64,000 nucleotides of DNA from Pseudotamlana agarivorans (GTDB lineage: Bacteria > Bacteroidota > Bacteroidia > Flavobacteriales > Flavobacteriaceae), in the NCBI RefSeq assembly GCF_001642835.1, contig NZ_LXEI01000008.1, forward strand, positions 1 through 64,000. The letters are read 5' to 3'. Within the stretch, counting starts at the first letter, position 1. Each line of letters opens with the position of its first letter. Under the pieces are notes generated by a model. It was not told where the DNA came from and did not search any database. It saw only the letters and a program-made list of their open reading frames with translations. The translations under genes and the position numbers were made by a program. Positions 8,789 to 17,302 of the stretch are shown here, piece by piece.

Positions 8789-9441
8789 TATTTCCTTAGT
8801 TTACTTTTTATAAATTTCTTTAGCTTATTGTACCTTTTTCTTAAACTGCTCACTCTTGAGTATCTTGCTTTTACAGGAATAATTTTTTCATTACTAATAG
8901 TTAAATTAAAAAAATGCTCTATCTCATTTATTACTTTATTTGTGTTATTTATATAATCCTTATAATATATAACTAAGGTATTACGAGGATCCATAGACTC
9001 GAGCCATTTATTTTTAAAGAATTCTAAATCATCATTAAACCCATCTCTTTTGGCCTTTTCTAAAAAAACCTTATTGGATAATTTAACCGAATATCCTTCT
9101 GGCAATCCATTATGAGCTTCCTTTGCTCCTCTTTTATAAGCAAGTAATATTTCACTACTATCTCTCAATAAAATGACTTTTTTTCTATCCTTTAATAAGT
9201 TTAAATTGTTTTCGGAAGGAAAAATATGCTGTTTATAAAAAACATCATCTCTACAAAACCTATCTACATCAGTCCTTGTTAACTCCCGGATATCAGAATG
9301 TACTGTGTGTACAACATTAGACATAATTGGGGTACTTTGATTTCTAAATGAAAAGTCTTGAAACGCCACTAGATTATGTAATTTTCCTAAGGTTGTTAAA
9401 AGAGAGGAACTTGCACTCTTGGGAATAGCAACTATCAGCAT
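8788..9441 (-). CDS. Sulfotransferase-like P-loop protein
   Basis: 217 residues. It begins MLIVAIPKSASSSLLTTLGK, a P-loop of the KSASSSL kind found in Golgi-type sulfotransferases. VILLRDSSEILLAYKRGAKE matches the R-D-x-x-E/S strand that contacts the 3'-phosphate of PAPS. The C-terminus is very basic. It sits between the NeuB-like and NeuA-like genes, 6 bases after the latter and overlapping the former by one base, so sulfation of the nonulosonate or of its acceptor is a reasonable inference. The family assignment rests on motifs only. Confidence 0.65.
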   Translation of the reverse strand: MLIVAIPKSASSSLLTTLGKLHNLVAFQDFSFRNQSTPIMSNVVHTVHSDIRELTRTDVDRFCRDDVFYKQHIFPSENNLNLLKDRKKVILLRDSSEILLAYKRGAKEAHNGLPEGYSVKLSNKVFLEKAKRDGFNDDLEFFKNKWLESMDPRNTLVIYYKDYINNTNKVINEIEHFFNLTISNEKIIPVKARYSRVSSLRKRYNKLKKFIKSKLRK

Positions 9442-9447
9442 ATAAGA

Positions 9448-10602
9448 CTAAAATCTTTTATTATAATTCATGATGAACTGACAAGCTTCTCGAATAGCCC
9501 CTGCTCCTGAAGGTTTGGAAAGCACCACATCGACATGACTTTTAACAATATCGGTAGCGTTATTAGGCGCTAAGGACCAGCCCACACTACAAATATTAGT
9601 TAAATCGTTTACATCATCGCCAACATAGGCCACATTGTTCATGCTTATCCCGTGCTCTAATACCAGTTTATGAAGCAGGGTATATTTATCTTTCACACCT
9701 AAAAACACATGGTCTATATTTAATTTTTCCATGCGTTTTGCCACAAGCTGGGAATTTTCTGAAGTCATAATCATCACCTGAATATCAAACTGCCTTAAAA
9801 TTTCAAGTCCCATGCCATCACGCATGTCGAAACTTTTGGTATGCTCGCCATCTTTGGTGTATGTAATGGTTCCATCGGTAAAAACGCCATCGACATCGAA
9901 AACCACATGAGTGATTTTTGCTGATATTTTAGATCGTTTTTGACGCTCGATGAGCAAACTCTCTACAGCAATCCAATCGGGTTCACTATCAATTTCCAAT
10001 AGAGAATCTTCAGGCATCTTTACAACCGCTGTATGTTCACCTAATCTATTTTTATGCTTTTGCAACACCACCTTTGTAGCTGTGTAAACCGCACCATTCT
10101 CAACTAAAAGTCCGTTAAAATCTTGTCGTCGTGGTCTGTTTAAGGGATCGTAATTTATTGGTGTACCGTTTTCATTCCATAAAAAACGATGGGTATTAAC
10201 CACAGTTAAAGCCGAATCGTAATCCTTATTTAATGGTTCTAAGCAGGCATTTATATCGGTTCGTGTTGTAAAAGGAGATGTCGCTTGAAGTAAACAAAAG
10301 ATATCGAATTGATAGTTGAGAGACTCACAAAACTCTAGCATAGCGTACTCGGTAGACGCCGTATCGGTAGCACTTTCGTCACTTCTTAAAACTGCTTTTA
10401 CTTTGGATGTCCAGTGATATTCTTTTTTTATAAAGTTTATCACCCATTCGTCATCTGTAAACACATAAACTTCGTCCAAATTAGAAAAAATAGCTTCCCC
10501 CAACACCCAGGTAAACAATGGTCGTCCCACCATTTTACGTTTATTTTTATTTGGTATGCCTTTGGAATTTTTTCTAAGCGGAATGAATCCAATTTTTTTC
10601 AT
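9448..10602 (-). CDS. CMP-nonulosonate synthetase fused to KdsC-like HAD phosphatase
   Basis: 384 residues in two domains. Residues 1 to about 225 are a cytidylyltransferase: IPLRKNSKGIPNKN (CTP-binding), FVFTDD-like strand, LLQATSPFTTRTDI and a conserved ENGAVY segment. Residues from about 230 are a HAD phosphatase: VVFDVDGVFTDGTITY (nucleophile Asp and acid/base Asp), MIMTSEN (motif II), a GVKDK lysine and AYVGDDVNDL (motif IV). All catalytic residues are present in both halves. The fusion resembles animal CMAS. With the adjacent NeuB-like synthase it would cover dephosphorylation and CMP activation of a nonulosonate 9-phosphate (or 8-phosphate). It begins 56 bases downstream of the next gene in the operon. 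Confidence 0.88.
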   Translation of the reverse strand: MKKIGFIPLRKNSKGIPNKNKRKMVGRPLFTWVLGEAIFSNLDEVYVFTDDEWVINFIKKEYHWTSKVKAVLRSDESATDTASTEYAMLEFCESLNYQFDIFCLLQATSPFTTRTDINACLEPLNKDYDSALTVVNTHRFLWNENGTPINYDPLNRPRRQDFNGLLVENGAVYTATKVVLQKHKNRLGEHTAVVKMPEDSLLEIDSEPDWIAVESLLIERQKRSKISAKITHVVFDVDGVFTDGTITYTKDGEHTKSFDMRDGMGLEILRQFDIQVMIMTSENSQLVAKRMEKLNIDHVFLGVKDKYTLLHKLVLEHGISMNNVAYVGDDVNDLTNICSVGWSLAPNNATDIVKSHVDVVLSKPSGAGAIREACQFIMNYNKRF

Positions 10603-10658
10603 AAATTCAGTATAGTAAATATCCTTAATTTACGCTAAAATACATTTTTTAATGACAT

Positions 10659-12128
10659 TTAAAGGTCTATCGGATTAGGAATTTCAATGCGTTGAATGTC
10701 TTTATTTTTATTTAAACAAACCTCTAATACGGAATGAAACTTTTCAATAAAATTATCATGTTTCTGGTCTAAATAATAAACTTTATTGTTATCTAAATAA
10801 TTCTCAAACATTTCAAAACCTACATTATGAATAATAATACTCGGAACACTTAACATTAAAGCTTCAAGAACACATCCTGAATAATTTGTAACATGTAGAA
10901 CGGATTCAAGTAAAACAGTTGGTAACGGAGTACTTTTAGAGTCTTGAAGGGTTACAATATCTTGTAAATCCTTTTCATTTAAATAAGCTTGCAACTCTAC
11001 CATAGGCACGTTATTTCTCGGGTGTAGCCTGAATACCCAATGATACTTAGTTGATCTTACGAGTTCTAAAAACCTATCTGTAAACAGATCTACCGGAGAC
11101 GTTTGCATACTAAACAGGATAATTTGTTGATCTCTGTTCGTTTTGTAAGTTTTCAAACAGTAAGCCACATAAGGGTGTCCTGCAACTTTAGATTTTATAT
11201 CTGTATACTTTGCCCATGAGTCAATATTACTCTTTGAAAATACATCCCAGTTCCAATATTCATCTGGCATTATATTAAACCCATGATATGGCATTTTACT
11301 CCAAGAAACGTAAGCCATATGGACATTCGTCTGAGGACCGTGCTGAAAATCTATTGTTTTAATATTTAATTGTTTAGCAACAAATATTAAAGCATAATTA
11401 TCATCAAAACCATAATAACTTAAAAATATAATTTTTTCAGGTCGAACTTTCTTCAATATTTTAGAATAAAATTCTTTTAAGCCTACTATTTTCTTCGACC
11501 ATTTATCTAAATGGTTTTCCGTCAAATAAAAGGCATTACCCCCCGGAATATGTTTATCTAAATAACTTTTAAAGTTAGTATAATCTTCTAATTGGATTGA
11601 GCTTTTTGTTTTTTTAAAACGACTAGAAATCTTATTAAGTAATTTAAAGGCTTCTAAATATTTAGCTAATGGAACTACTGCCTTTTGATTAAAATAGTTG
11701 TTATAGAATTTTTGAAATTCAAAAATATAAACTCGATTATGAAGATTAAATTTTTCTATTAAAGGATCGAAAAATTTATTGTAGTATAAATTATTTTGAT
11801 TTAAAATTCTATGAAAGTGGGAACCGACAAAAATAATTTCCTTTGGTTTCAAACTTAAATAAAACCACTTTAAACTTACATAAGATTTAAGGAACTTAGC
11901 GCATTTTTTAAATATGTTGATATTGGTAGAAACTTCTACATGTTCCGTTGACAACCCGGGAGTACCCGTTTTATTATCTTCATTTACATTTAATAAATGA
12001 TAGTATAATTTTATCCTGATATAAGGCCAAACATGAACGCCGTTTACAACCCATTCATCCACAGGAAACTTTAATTCTATGTCTCCGAAAAGATTCTTTA
12101 TTTCCTGTTGAGAATTTAAATGCGACAT
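10659..12128 (-). CDS. Capsule-type GT-B transferase, candidate sialyl/nonulosonate transferase
   Basis: 489 residues, soluble. I recognise no exact family, but the C-terminal half has a set of motifs shared by KpsC/KpsS, CDP-glycerol transferases and bacterial sialyltransferases. These are IKTIDFQHGPQ, a G-H-P-Y loop, WVFRLHPRN (the HP motif) and VTNYSGCVLEALML (the nucleotide-binding S/E region). The N-terminal 200 residues are basic and helical (KFLKSYVSLKWFYLSLKPKE). Its position immediately upstream of the CMP-nonulosonate synthetase makes it the best candidate in the window for the enzyme that uses the CMP-sugar. This is inference from motif and neighbourhood. Confidence 0.55.
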   Translation of the reverse strand: MSHLNSQQEIKNLFGDIELKFPVDEWVVNGVHVWPYIRIKLYYHLLNVNEDNKTGTPGLSTEHVEVSTNINIFKKCAKFLKSYVSLKWFYLSLKPKEIIFVGSHFHRILNQNNLYYNKFFDPLIEKFNLHNRVYIFEFQKFYNNYFNQKAVVPLAKYLEAFKLLNKISSRFKKTKSSIQLEDYTNFKSYLDKHIPGGNAFYLTENHLDKWSKKIVGLKEFYSKILKKVRPEKIIFLSYYGFDDNYALIFVAKQLNIKTIDFQHGPQTNVHMAYVSWSKMPYHGFNIMPDEYWNWDVFSKSNIDSWAKYTDIKSKVAGHPYVAYCLKTYKTNRDQQIILFSMQTSPVDLFTDRFLELVRSTKYHWVFRLHPRNNVPMVELQAYLNEKDLQDIVTLQDSKSTPLPTVLLESVLHVTNYSGCVLEALMLSVPSIIIHNVGFEMFENYLDNNKVYYLDQKHDNFIEKFHSVLEVCLNKNKDIQRIEIPNPIDL

Positions 12129-12135
12129 ATTATAA

Positions 12136-12957
12136 TTACTCTTTAAAAGGACACACCTCCATTAACCCTGTTTTAATTTCAGTAATAACCTCCGGTTTTG
12201 GCAAAGTATTCGGACTTTTAAGTAACTCTTCCAATTGAGCATAAGTTAATTCCTTATTAATTATTTCAGGTGTATAAGGTTGTATTTGTACGGACTCAAA
12301 ATAGTCCTGAAACTTAATATCATCGCCAAATAATTTATCGGAAAACCGTTGCCACACCGCTGGTATGCCATAAGCATGTGCTACAATAATGCCATGAAGT
12401 GAGGAAGATACTATGGCTTCACATTCCAAAAACCTAATCGTTGTCTCCTCGACATTATTCGTCATTAAGTCTAATACTACAATATTATTTTCTGATAGAA
12501 ACCATTTTTTTACCACAGCATAATCATCATAATGCGGAACGACACCTATTTTGTATTTTTTACTAACCTTTGGAAAAAAATAATCTGGAAGTAATAATGC
12601 AGGGTCTCCATACACTTTGGGCACTTCATACCCTTGATTTACCAAAAACTGTCTAGTTTGCGGACCTCGAACTGCTAAAAACTTGGCTTTTTTTATTGGA
12701 TAATCCTTAGATATAATACCACTACCCCAAACCACACATTTTTTGTTAACGTGGGTTAAAATACTCCCTATAGTCGCATAAATGGGTTGAAAATGATTTA
12801 AGATTGAAAAATCTTTAGGACGCACCCAAACTACTTCTTTCTTCGAAATTTTTTCTACCAGATAAGCACCCAATAAATCACCGTAATTTTCTTTTGACTT
12901 ATTTTGAATTTTAACCTCATTCCACCAGAAGAGGCGTATTTTATTGCTTTTTATCAT
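12136..12957 (-). CDS. Polysaccharide pyruvyltransferase family protein
   Basis: 273 residues. ENYGDLLGAYLVEKI is the N-terminal N-x-G-D-x-L signature of polysaccharide pyruvyltransferases. KCVVWGSGIISKDYPI, KFLAVRGPQTRQFL, KVYGDPALLLPDYF, VSSSLHGIIVAHAYGIP and the C-terminal KLFGDDIKFQDYF complete the pattern. The family adds pyruvate ketals (or, in some members, other groups) to sugars, giving the polymer negative charge. It is tightly spaced (6-7 bases) with both neighbours in the polysaccharide operon. The substrate sugar is unknown. Confidence 0.82.
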   Translation of the reverse strand: MIKSNKIRLFWWNEVKIQNKSKENYGDLLGAYLVEKISKKEVVWVRPKDFSILNHFQPIYATIGSILTHVNKKCVVWGSGIISKDYPIKKAKFLAVRGPQTRQFLVNQGYEVPKVYGDPALLLPDYFFPKVSKKYKIGVVPHYDDYAVVKKWFLSENNIVVLDLMTNNVEETTIRFLECEAIVSSSLHGIIVAHAYGIPAVWQRFSDKLFGDDIKFQDYFESVQIQPYTPEIINKELTYAQLEELLKSPNTLPKPEVITEIKTGLMEVCPFKE

Positions 12958-12963
12958 GAATTA

Positions 12964-14148
12964 TTAGCTCTTATTAAAAAGTAAAACTTTTAGTTTTTTC
13001 TTGTTTTTATTTATTCTATTTCTGATTCTAATTCTAAATCCTATAAAATAATGTATTAGTTCTATATTTTTCTTTTTTTTAAGAAGGCTTAACAACTCTT
13101 TATCAATCTGATCCAATTTATCTCTAAATAACAACTCTGCTATATAATAATCTTTATTAAACTCGTAAACATCCAAATTAAATACTTTATCATATAATTT
13201 AAGTTTTCCTAATAATTCCAATGTTAATTGTGTTCTCATACACTTTGAACATTGTGAACAATTAATTTTAATAGCACTAAATGAATTCGTACAAACATCT
13301 AAATGTTTATAAGTACTTGGCTCTTCTGAAATAATTTCTGTTCTTTTTAAACGAGTATATTGTACAACAGAAGAAAAGAAACTTAAGGATTCTGTTTGCA
13401 AATATTGAATTAATACAATATCCCATCCGCTAGTATCCTTGTTAGATAAATTAAAATAGTCAAACCTATAAGCTGAAGCATAATAATAAACAGATATAGC
13501 TTTTTGTATGGTTAACACACATGATAACTGAAGAATACTATGTAACTTTTGAAAATTTATACGAACAACTTCACCTATATTAGATTCTATAACTATAATT
13601 GGCAAATTAACTTCTCTTGCATATAACTTAGCATTCTCTAACCCTTTAGCAAAAGCTATTTCAGACAGTCTTCCTTCAAAAACACCGTGAGCTCCTGCTT
13701 TAAAATATGTTAAATAATTTAAAGCATATTCTTTTTTATCTTCCTTCTTATGTGTCGCAATTGTAGAAAGTGAATCTATTCCACATGAAATACCCGTAGC
13801 TACTTTAAAACAACCTTCATTTAGTCGTTTAAAATTTAAGTTCTCAGCATTAATCGTTATTATATGGTAATCATTATCAGTAAAATTTAACGCAGGAATT
13901 AAATAAGAAATGAGCGTATAGTGTAGTCTTGCTGAAATTTGACCTTTTACCGCAATATTTTCATTGTTTTTCATTGCTAACGGCAACAAAGCAACCACTG
14001 CTGCATCTTGATTCTCAGTTACAAAAAACTCTTTATACTGAGAAGCCAATTTATACCATAAAGCTTGTTCCTTGCCATCAGTTTCAAACACTATCTTTAA
14101 AATAGCGTATTCTCCTTGTTCTATAATTTCAGCTGGGTATATTATCAT
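12964..14148 (-). CDS. PP-loop (adenine nucleotide alpha-hydrolase-like) protein of unknown role
   Basis: 394 residues, soluble. Residues about 119-136 contain FKVATGISCGIDSLSTI, which resembles the S-G-G-x-D-S PP-loop of ATP pyrophosphatases, with Cys in place of the first Gly. Near residue 300, NCSQCSKCMRTQ supplies clustered cysteines like the zinc site of QueC-type enzymes. The first about 115 residues form an unrecognised beta-rich region. The C-terminal tail is strongly basic. ATP pyrophosphatases activate a carboxyl or carbonyl by adenylation, so an amidation or similar sugar modification is conceivable. PseA/WbpG sugar amidotransferases are PP-loop proteins too, but the motifs differ. 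Function is not assigned. Confidence 0.55.
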   Translation of the reverse strand: MIIYPAEIIEQGEYAILKIVFETDGKEQALWYKLASQYKEFFVTENQDAAVVALLPLAMKNNENIAVKGQISARLHYTLISYLIPALNFTDNDYHIITINAENLNFKRLNEGCFKVATGISCGIDSLSTIATHKKEDKKEYALNYLTYFKAGAHGVFEGRLSEIAFAKGLENAKLYAREVNLPIIVIESNIGEVVRINFQKLHSILQLSCVLTIQKAISVYYYASAYRFDYFNLSNKDTSGWDIVLIQYLQTESLSFFSSVVQYTRLKRTEIISEEPSTYKHLDVCTNSFSAIKINCSQCSKCMRTQLTLELLGKLKLYDKVFNLDVYEFNKDYYIAELLFRDKLDQIDKELLSLLKKKKNIELIHYFIGFRIRIRNRINKNKKKLKVLLFNKS

Positions 14149-14152
14149 AATA

Positions 14153-15301
14153 TTAATGGATACTATTATAGGCTGCTAATACTTCTCCTTTTATTCGCTT
14201 TCTTTCTAACCTAGGTTTATGCACTACTTGATTAATATTAAAAGCATTAATAAGTAAGTTCATATCAAATAAAGCTTTTAATACTAATTGCTCCATTTCT
14301 TCTACATCTTCAATATCTTCTATCAAAAAACCATTCTCTCCATGATTTATAATCTCAGATGTGGCATTTCCTGGGTTAGATTGCAACGGGAAAGCCCCCA
14401 TTGTAATGGCTTCCAATAAGGTGTTTGGCATACCATCAGACTGACTGTTTCCAATATAAATTAATGAAGCTCCCATTAATTTTAATATTTCTAAATGAGA
14501 TATAAATTTATCTTTATACAATAACTTTATATTTAGAATATCACAAATATTATTACCTTCAACATAAGAAACAACCTCTTCATCTGCTGCGAAAACTATA
14601 ATTTTATATTTTTTTAAATGGAATGACAACTTAATTAATGCCTTTATAACCTGTATACATCTACCATGCTCACCTTGATAGCCTTTTACTAAAATTATAG
14701 ATCTTCCACTTATGGGGGTTAATATAAACTCTTTTAATTTAGGAGTATAAAACCCTCCTCCTCCAGGAAAGCAGCCTAAATATTCACCCTTAAACCCATA
14801 GTTTAATGCAATTTGATAATCTCTTAAACAATCTGTAAAAAGATAATCTACTCTAAGTAACACCTCCCTTAAATCATTCTCATAATTCGGTTTATTATTT
14901 TTATAAAATAAATCACTTCCCCAAGCAGAATAAACCCATGTAGTATTAATGTACTTTTTCATAACATCAAGAATAGGAATACAAGATATCTGTAAAGCAA
15001 AACTATGCACCAAATCTGGTTTAATATCTTGAAGTAGGCTCTCAAAAGTATCTTCAACCTTATTTTCTATCAAAAAATTAAAACGCTCATATAGTTTAGG
15101 TAATTTCTTTTTAAAAAAGTGTCTCCCTTTTAAATTGGGATACTTTTGCTTCCACCCATGAATTTGTTTTACAAAAGGAATACGGTTGCTTGGTTCCCCA
15201 TCTCGAATATCAAACCAATACACCTCATGTCCGGCTTGTTCCAATTGGTTTGTCCACCTAAAGAAATGAATTGAAGACATTGAAACTAATAATATTCGCA
15301 T
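14153..15301 (-). CDS. Family 4 glycosyltransferase
   Basis: 382 residues. The N-terminus MRILLVSMSSIHFFRWTNQL and HEVYWFDIRDGEPS form the acceptor Rossmann domain, and VYSAWGSDLFYK is a typical interdomain segment. The donor domain shows IILVKGYQGEHGR, ASLIYIGNSQSDGMPNTLLE (E-x7-E region) and FPLQSNPGNATSEIINHGENG. It starts 4 bases upstream of the PP-loop gene and is part of the leftward polysaccharide operon. Donor and acceptor cannot be deduced. Confidence 0.78.
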   Translation of the reverse strand: MRILLVSMSSIHFFRWTNQLEQAGHEVYWFDIRDGEPSNRIPFVKQIHGWKQKYPNLKGRHFFKKKLPKLYERFNFLIENKVEDTFESLLQDIKPDLVHSFALQISCIPILDVMKKYINTTWVYSAWGSDLFYKNNKPNYENDLREVLLRVDYLFTDCLRDYQIALNYGFKGEYLGCFPGGGGFYTPKLKEFILTPISGRSIILVKGYQGEHGRCIQVIKALIKLSFHLKKYKIIVFAADEEVVSYVEGNNICDILNIKLLYKDKFISHLEILKLMGASLIYIGNSQSDGMPNTLLEAITMGAFPLQSNPGNATSEIINHGENGFLIEDIEDVEEMEQLVLKALFDMNLLINAFNINQVVHKPRLERKRIKGEVLAAYNSIH

Positions 15302-15325
15302 ATTTAAAGAGCTCTATTTTATGAT

Positions 15326-16150
15326 TTAGTAAAAGATGTAAGCTTTAGATTTATCCCAATCATCTTTATAAAAAGTAAGTAAATGCATTTTTAATTCTTC
15401 AGGTAGCTCGAATTTATCCGACTTCACTTCCTTTAATCTGATTTGACAAATATCTCTAGGTGTAATTTTATACTTCATAAATTTTGAATTATATAAACTA
15501 GGCAAAAACGGGAGATTCAATAATTTATAATTTATAGCATTCAACCTTTTTAACCATTCAACTTGTAGCTTAGTTGAAACGCCTTTATTCTCTTCCTTTT
15601 TTTCTAAAGTATCAAAATTAAAATAACAAGAAACATCCATAAAAAGAAATAAAGCCTTGAAAAATGATGAAGGTCGCGATTTTAAAGTCTCTTGAGAATA
15701 TATGAAGACGTTTGAAAACATTTCTTTTAACATCGCTATTCTTTCATAGAAAAATAAATCTCTTTGTTTTAACATCCCAGAGTCATCTTGATGATATAAA
15801 AGACTTAAATCTTTATATCCTTTTTGATGTAAATACTGTTTATAAAGCGAAAGTATAAATTCATCATGCCTTCTAATTCCAAAAATAATTTTCACATCCC
15901 CATATAAACGCTTTACATTCCTAATATTTCTTTTGAACTCATCTAAATAACTTCCATTCCATGGATCTCCTGAAATCCCTTCATCTGTAATTAAAATTTT
16001 TTCTTTAAAATTAAACTCTATAATTTTTCTATGAGTATCCCATGCTCGAATTACTGACAAAGATTCTATTCTAGGAAAAACATGTTTTTGTAAAAAAGTA
16101 GTTCCTGTTTTATGTAATCCTATATGTATTATTATTTCCTGATTCTTCAT
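15326..16150 (-). CDS. P-loop sulfotransferase family protein
   Basis: About 274 residues from the ATG at 16150; a TTG at 16162 would add four residues. IIIHIGLHKTGTTFLQKHVF is the PAPS-binding P-loop (LHKTGTTFLQ), and VKIIFGIRRHDEFILSLYKQ carries the R-x-x-x-E/F-x-S-x-Y strand that binds the 3'-phosphate. This is the third sulfotransferase-like gene in the polysaccharide locus. It is the most divergent of the three from the FHKTGTSSL form at 5655-6347, so it probably acts on a different hydroxyl or sugar. Confidence 0.78.
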   Translation of the reverse strand: MKNQEIIIHIGLHKTGTTFLQKHVFPRIESLSVIRAWDTHRKIIEFNFKEKILITDEGISGDPWNGSYLDEFKRNIRNVKRLYGDVKIIFGIRRHDEFILSLYKQYLHQKGYKDLSLLYHQDDSGMLKQRDLFFYERIAMLKEMFSNVFIYSQETLKSRPSSFFKALFLFMDVSCYFNFDTLEKKEENKGVSTKLQVEWLKRLNAINYKLLNLPFLPSLYNSKFMKYKITPRDICQIRLKEVKSDKFELPEELKMHLLTFYKDDWDKSKAYIFY

Positions 16151-16190
16151 AAAAACAAGCAATAATTCAAATTAATCGTATAAAAAATCA

Positions 16191-17261
16191 TTAAAGGACG
16201 ATTTTTAACTGTATTGTCTCCTTTTCCCTATCAAAACTATAATTATATGCCTGATTTCTATAGTTTTTTATTATTTCTATTAGCAACATATTATTGATGA
16301 CTTCCATATCTAAAAAACTTTGGTGTTTTTTACCTAATCGTTCTTTTAATTGTTCTTTAATTCTAACCTTAAGCGCAACTGGGGTAATTTGGATTAACAG
16401 TGTTTTGTTTTTTACATTCTTTAAATGTGCTAAAGCTGCATCAATTTGATCTTGATTATTATTTAGGGTTAAGGTTAAATCTTCCTGTAAATTCAACTTA
16501 TCGTAAAACTCCTTTTCTGTGGGTAGCCCCCAGCCCTGACTTAAATTCGCAACTGTTACATTATTGTGCTCCGAATTAATCATGTAGGCATGGTTAATTT
16601 TCTCTAGTTTAGAATGAAAAGGGTGCGTGCTAGATTTACTTCTATAGGCTTTAGGATGCCACTGGTGTTTTACTAAAGTTTCTGTTTCATGATAATAAAT
16701 GCTTAAACCTGCATTCTTAAGTCTTATATGTATATCGGTGTCTTCGGCACCCCAACCGTGATAAAACTCATCATAACCATGAACACTTTTTAAAACTTTT
16801 GCAGGAAACAGAGTAGTTCCTGTTACCTCTTCACCTCCATAAAAAGCTACTTTATAATTATGAAAGTCTTGTTGTTTCAAAGACTCTTCTTTAGATAAAA
16901 AACCATACTTGAAATAAGTGACTTTATTGTGATCACCAAAAGTCAATGCTTTTTCTACAAATTCTGGGTGAAACATTAAATCAATATCACCAACCATGAA
17001 ATAAGGTGTTTCACATTTTTTTAAAGCGATATTTATAGCCCTGCTTTTATTCCATAATTGTTGTTGGGTTTCACAATGAATTAGAGTTATAAACCCATAT
17101 AGTCTTACTAATTCCTGTAAGGTTTTTAAGTAAGTCGGATCACTACCATAATCCACCAAAGTCACTTCAAAGTGAGAATTACTTTGTCTTTTTAGAGAAT
17201 CTAAACAGTTTTTTACAATGCGTAAATCTCGGTTTCTGTTGGTGATAGTAATCGTTAACAC
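16191..17261 (-). CDS. Family 2 glycosyltransferase with galactosyltransferase-type C-terminal motif
   Basis: 356 residues. The N-terminal GT-A domain shows LTITITNRNRDLRIVKNCLD, VTLVDYGSDPTY and MVGDIDLMFHPEF, where DID is the metal-binding DxD. It is followed by FYHGWGAEDTDIHIRLKNAG, the W-G-W/G-x-E-D-x-D acceptor motif of the Glyco_transf_7C group. The last about 100 residues (QDQIDAALAHLKNVKNK onward) are an unrecognised helical extension. It is cytoplasmic and part of the polysaccharide operon. Confidence 0.82.
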   Translation of the reverse strand: MLTITITNRNRDLRIVKNCLDSLKRQSNSHFEVTLVDYGSDPTYLKTLQELVRLYGFITLIHCETQQQLWNKSRAINIALKKCETPYFMVGDIDLMFHPEFVEKALTFGDHNKVTYFKYGFLSKEESLKQQDFHNYKVAFYGGEEVTGTTLFPAKVLKSVHGYDEFYHGWGAEDTDIHIRLKNAGLSIYYHETETLVKHQWHPKAYRSKSSTHPFHSKLEKINHAYMINSEHNNVTVANLSQGWGLPTEKEFYDKLNLQEDLTLTLNNNQDQIDAALAHLKNVKNKTLLIQITPVALKVRIKEQLKERLGKKHQSFLDMEVINNMLLIEIIKNYRNQAYNYSFDREKETIQLKIVL

Positions 17262-17302
17262 ATGATTAATTTTAAAGTCAATTATTGAATTAGAAGTAAC
17301 AG

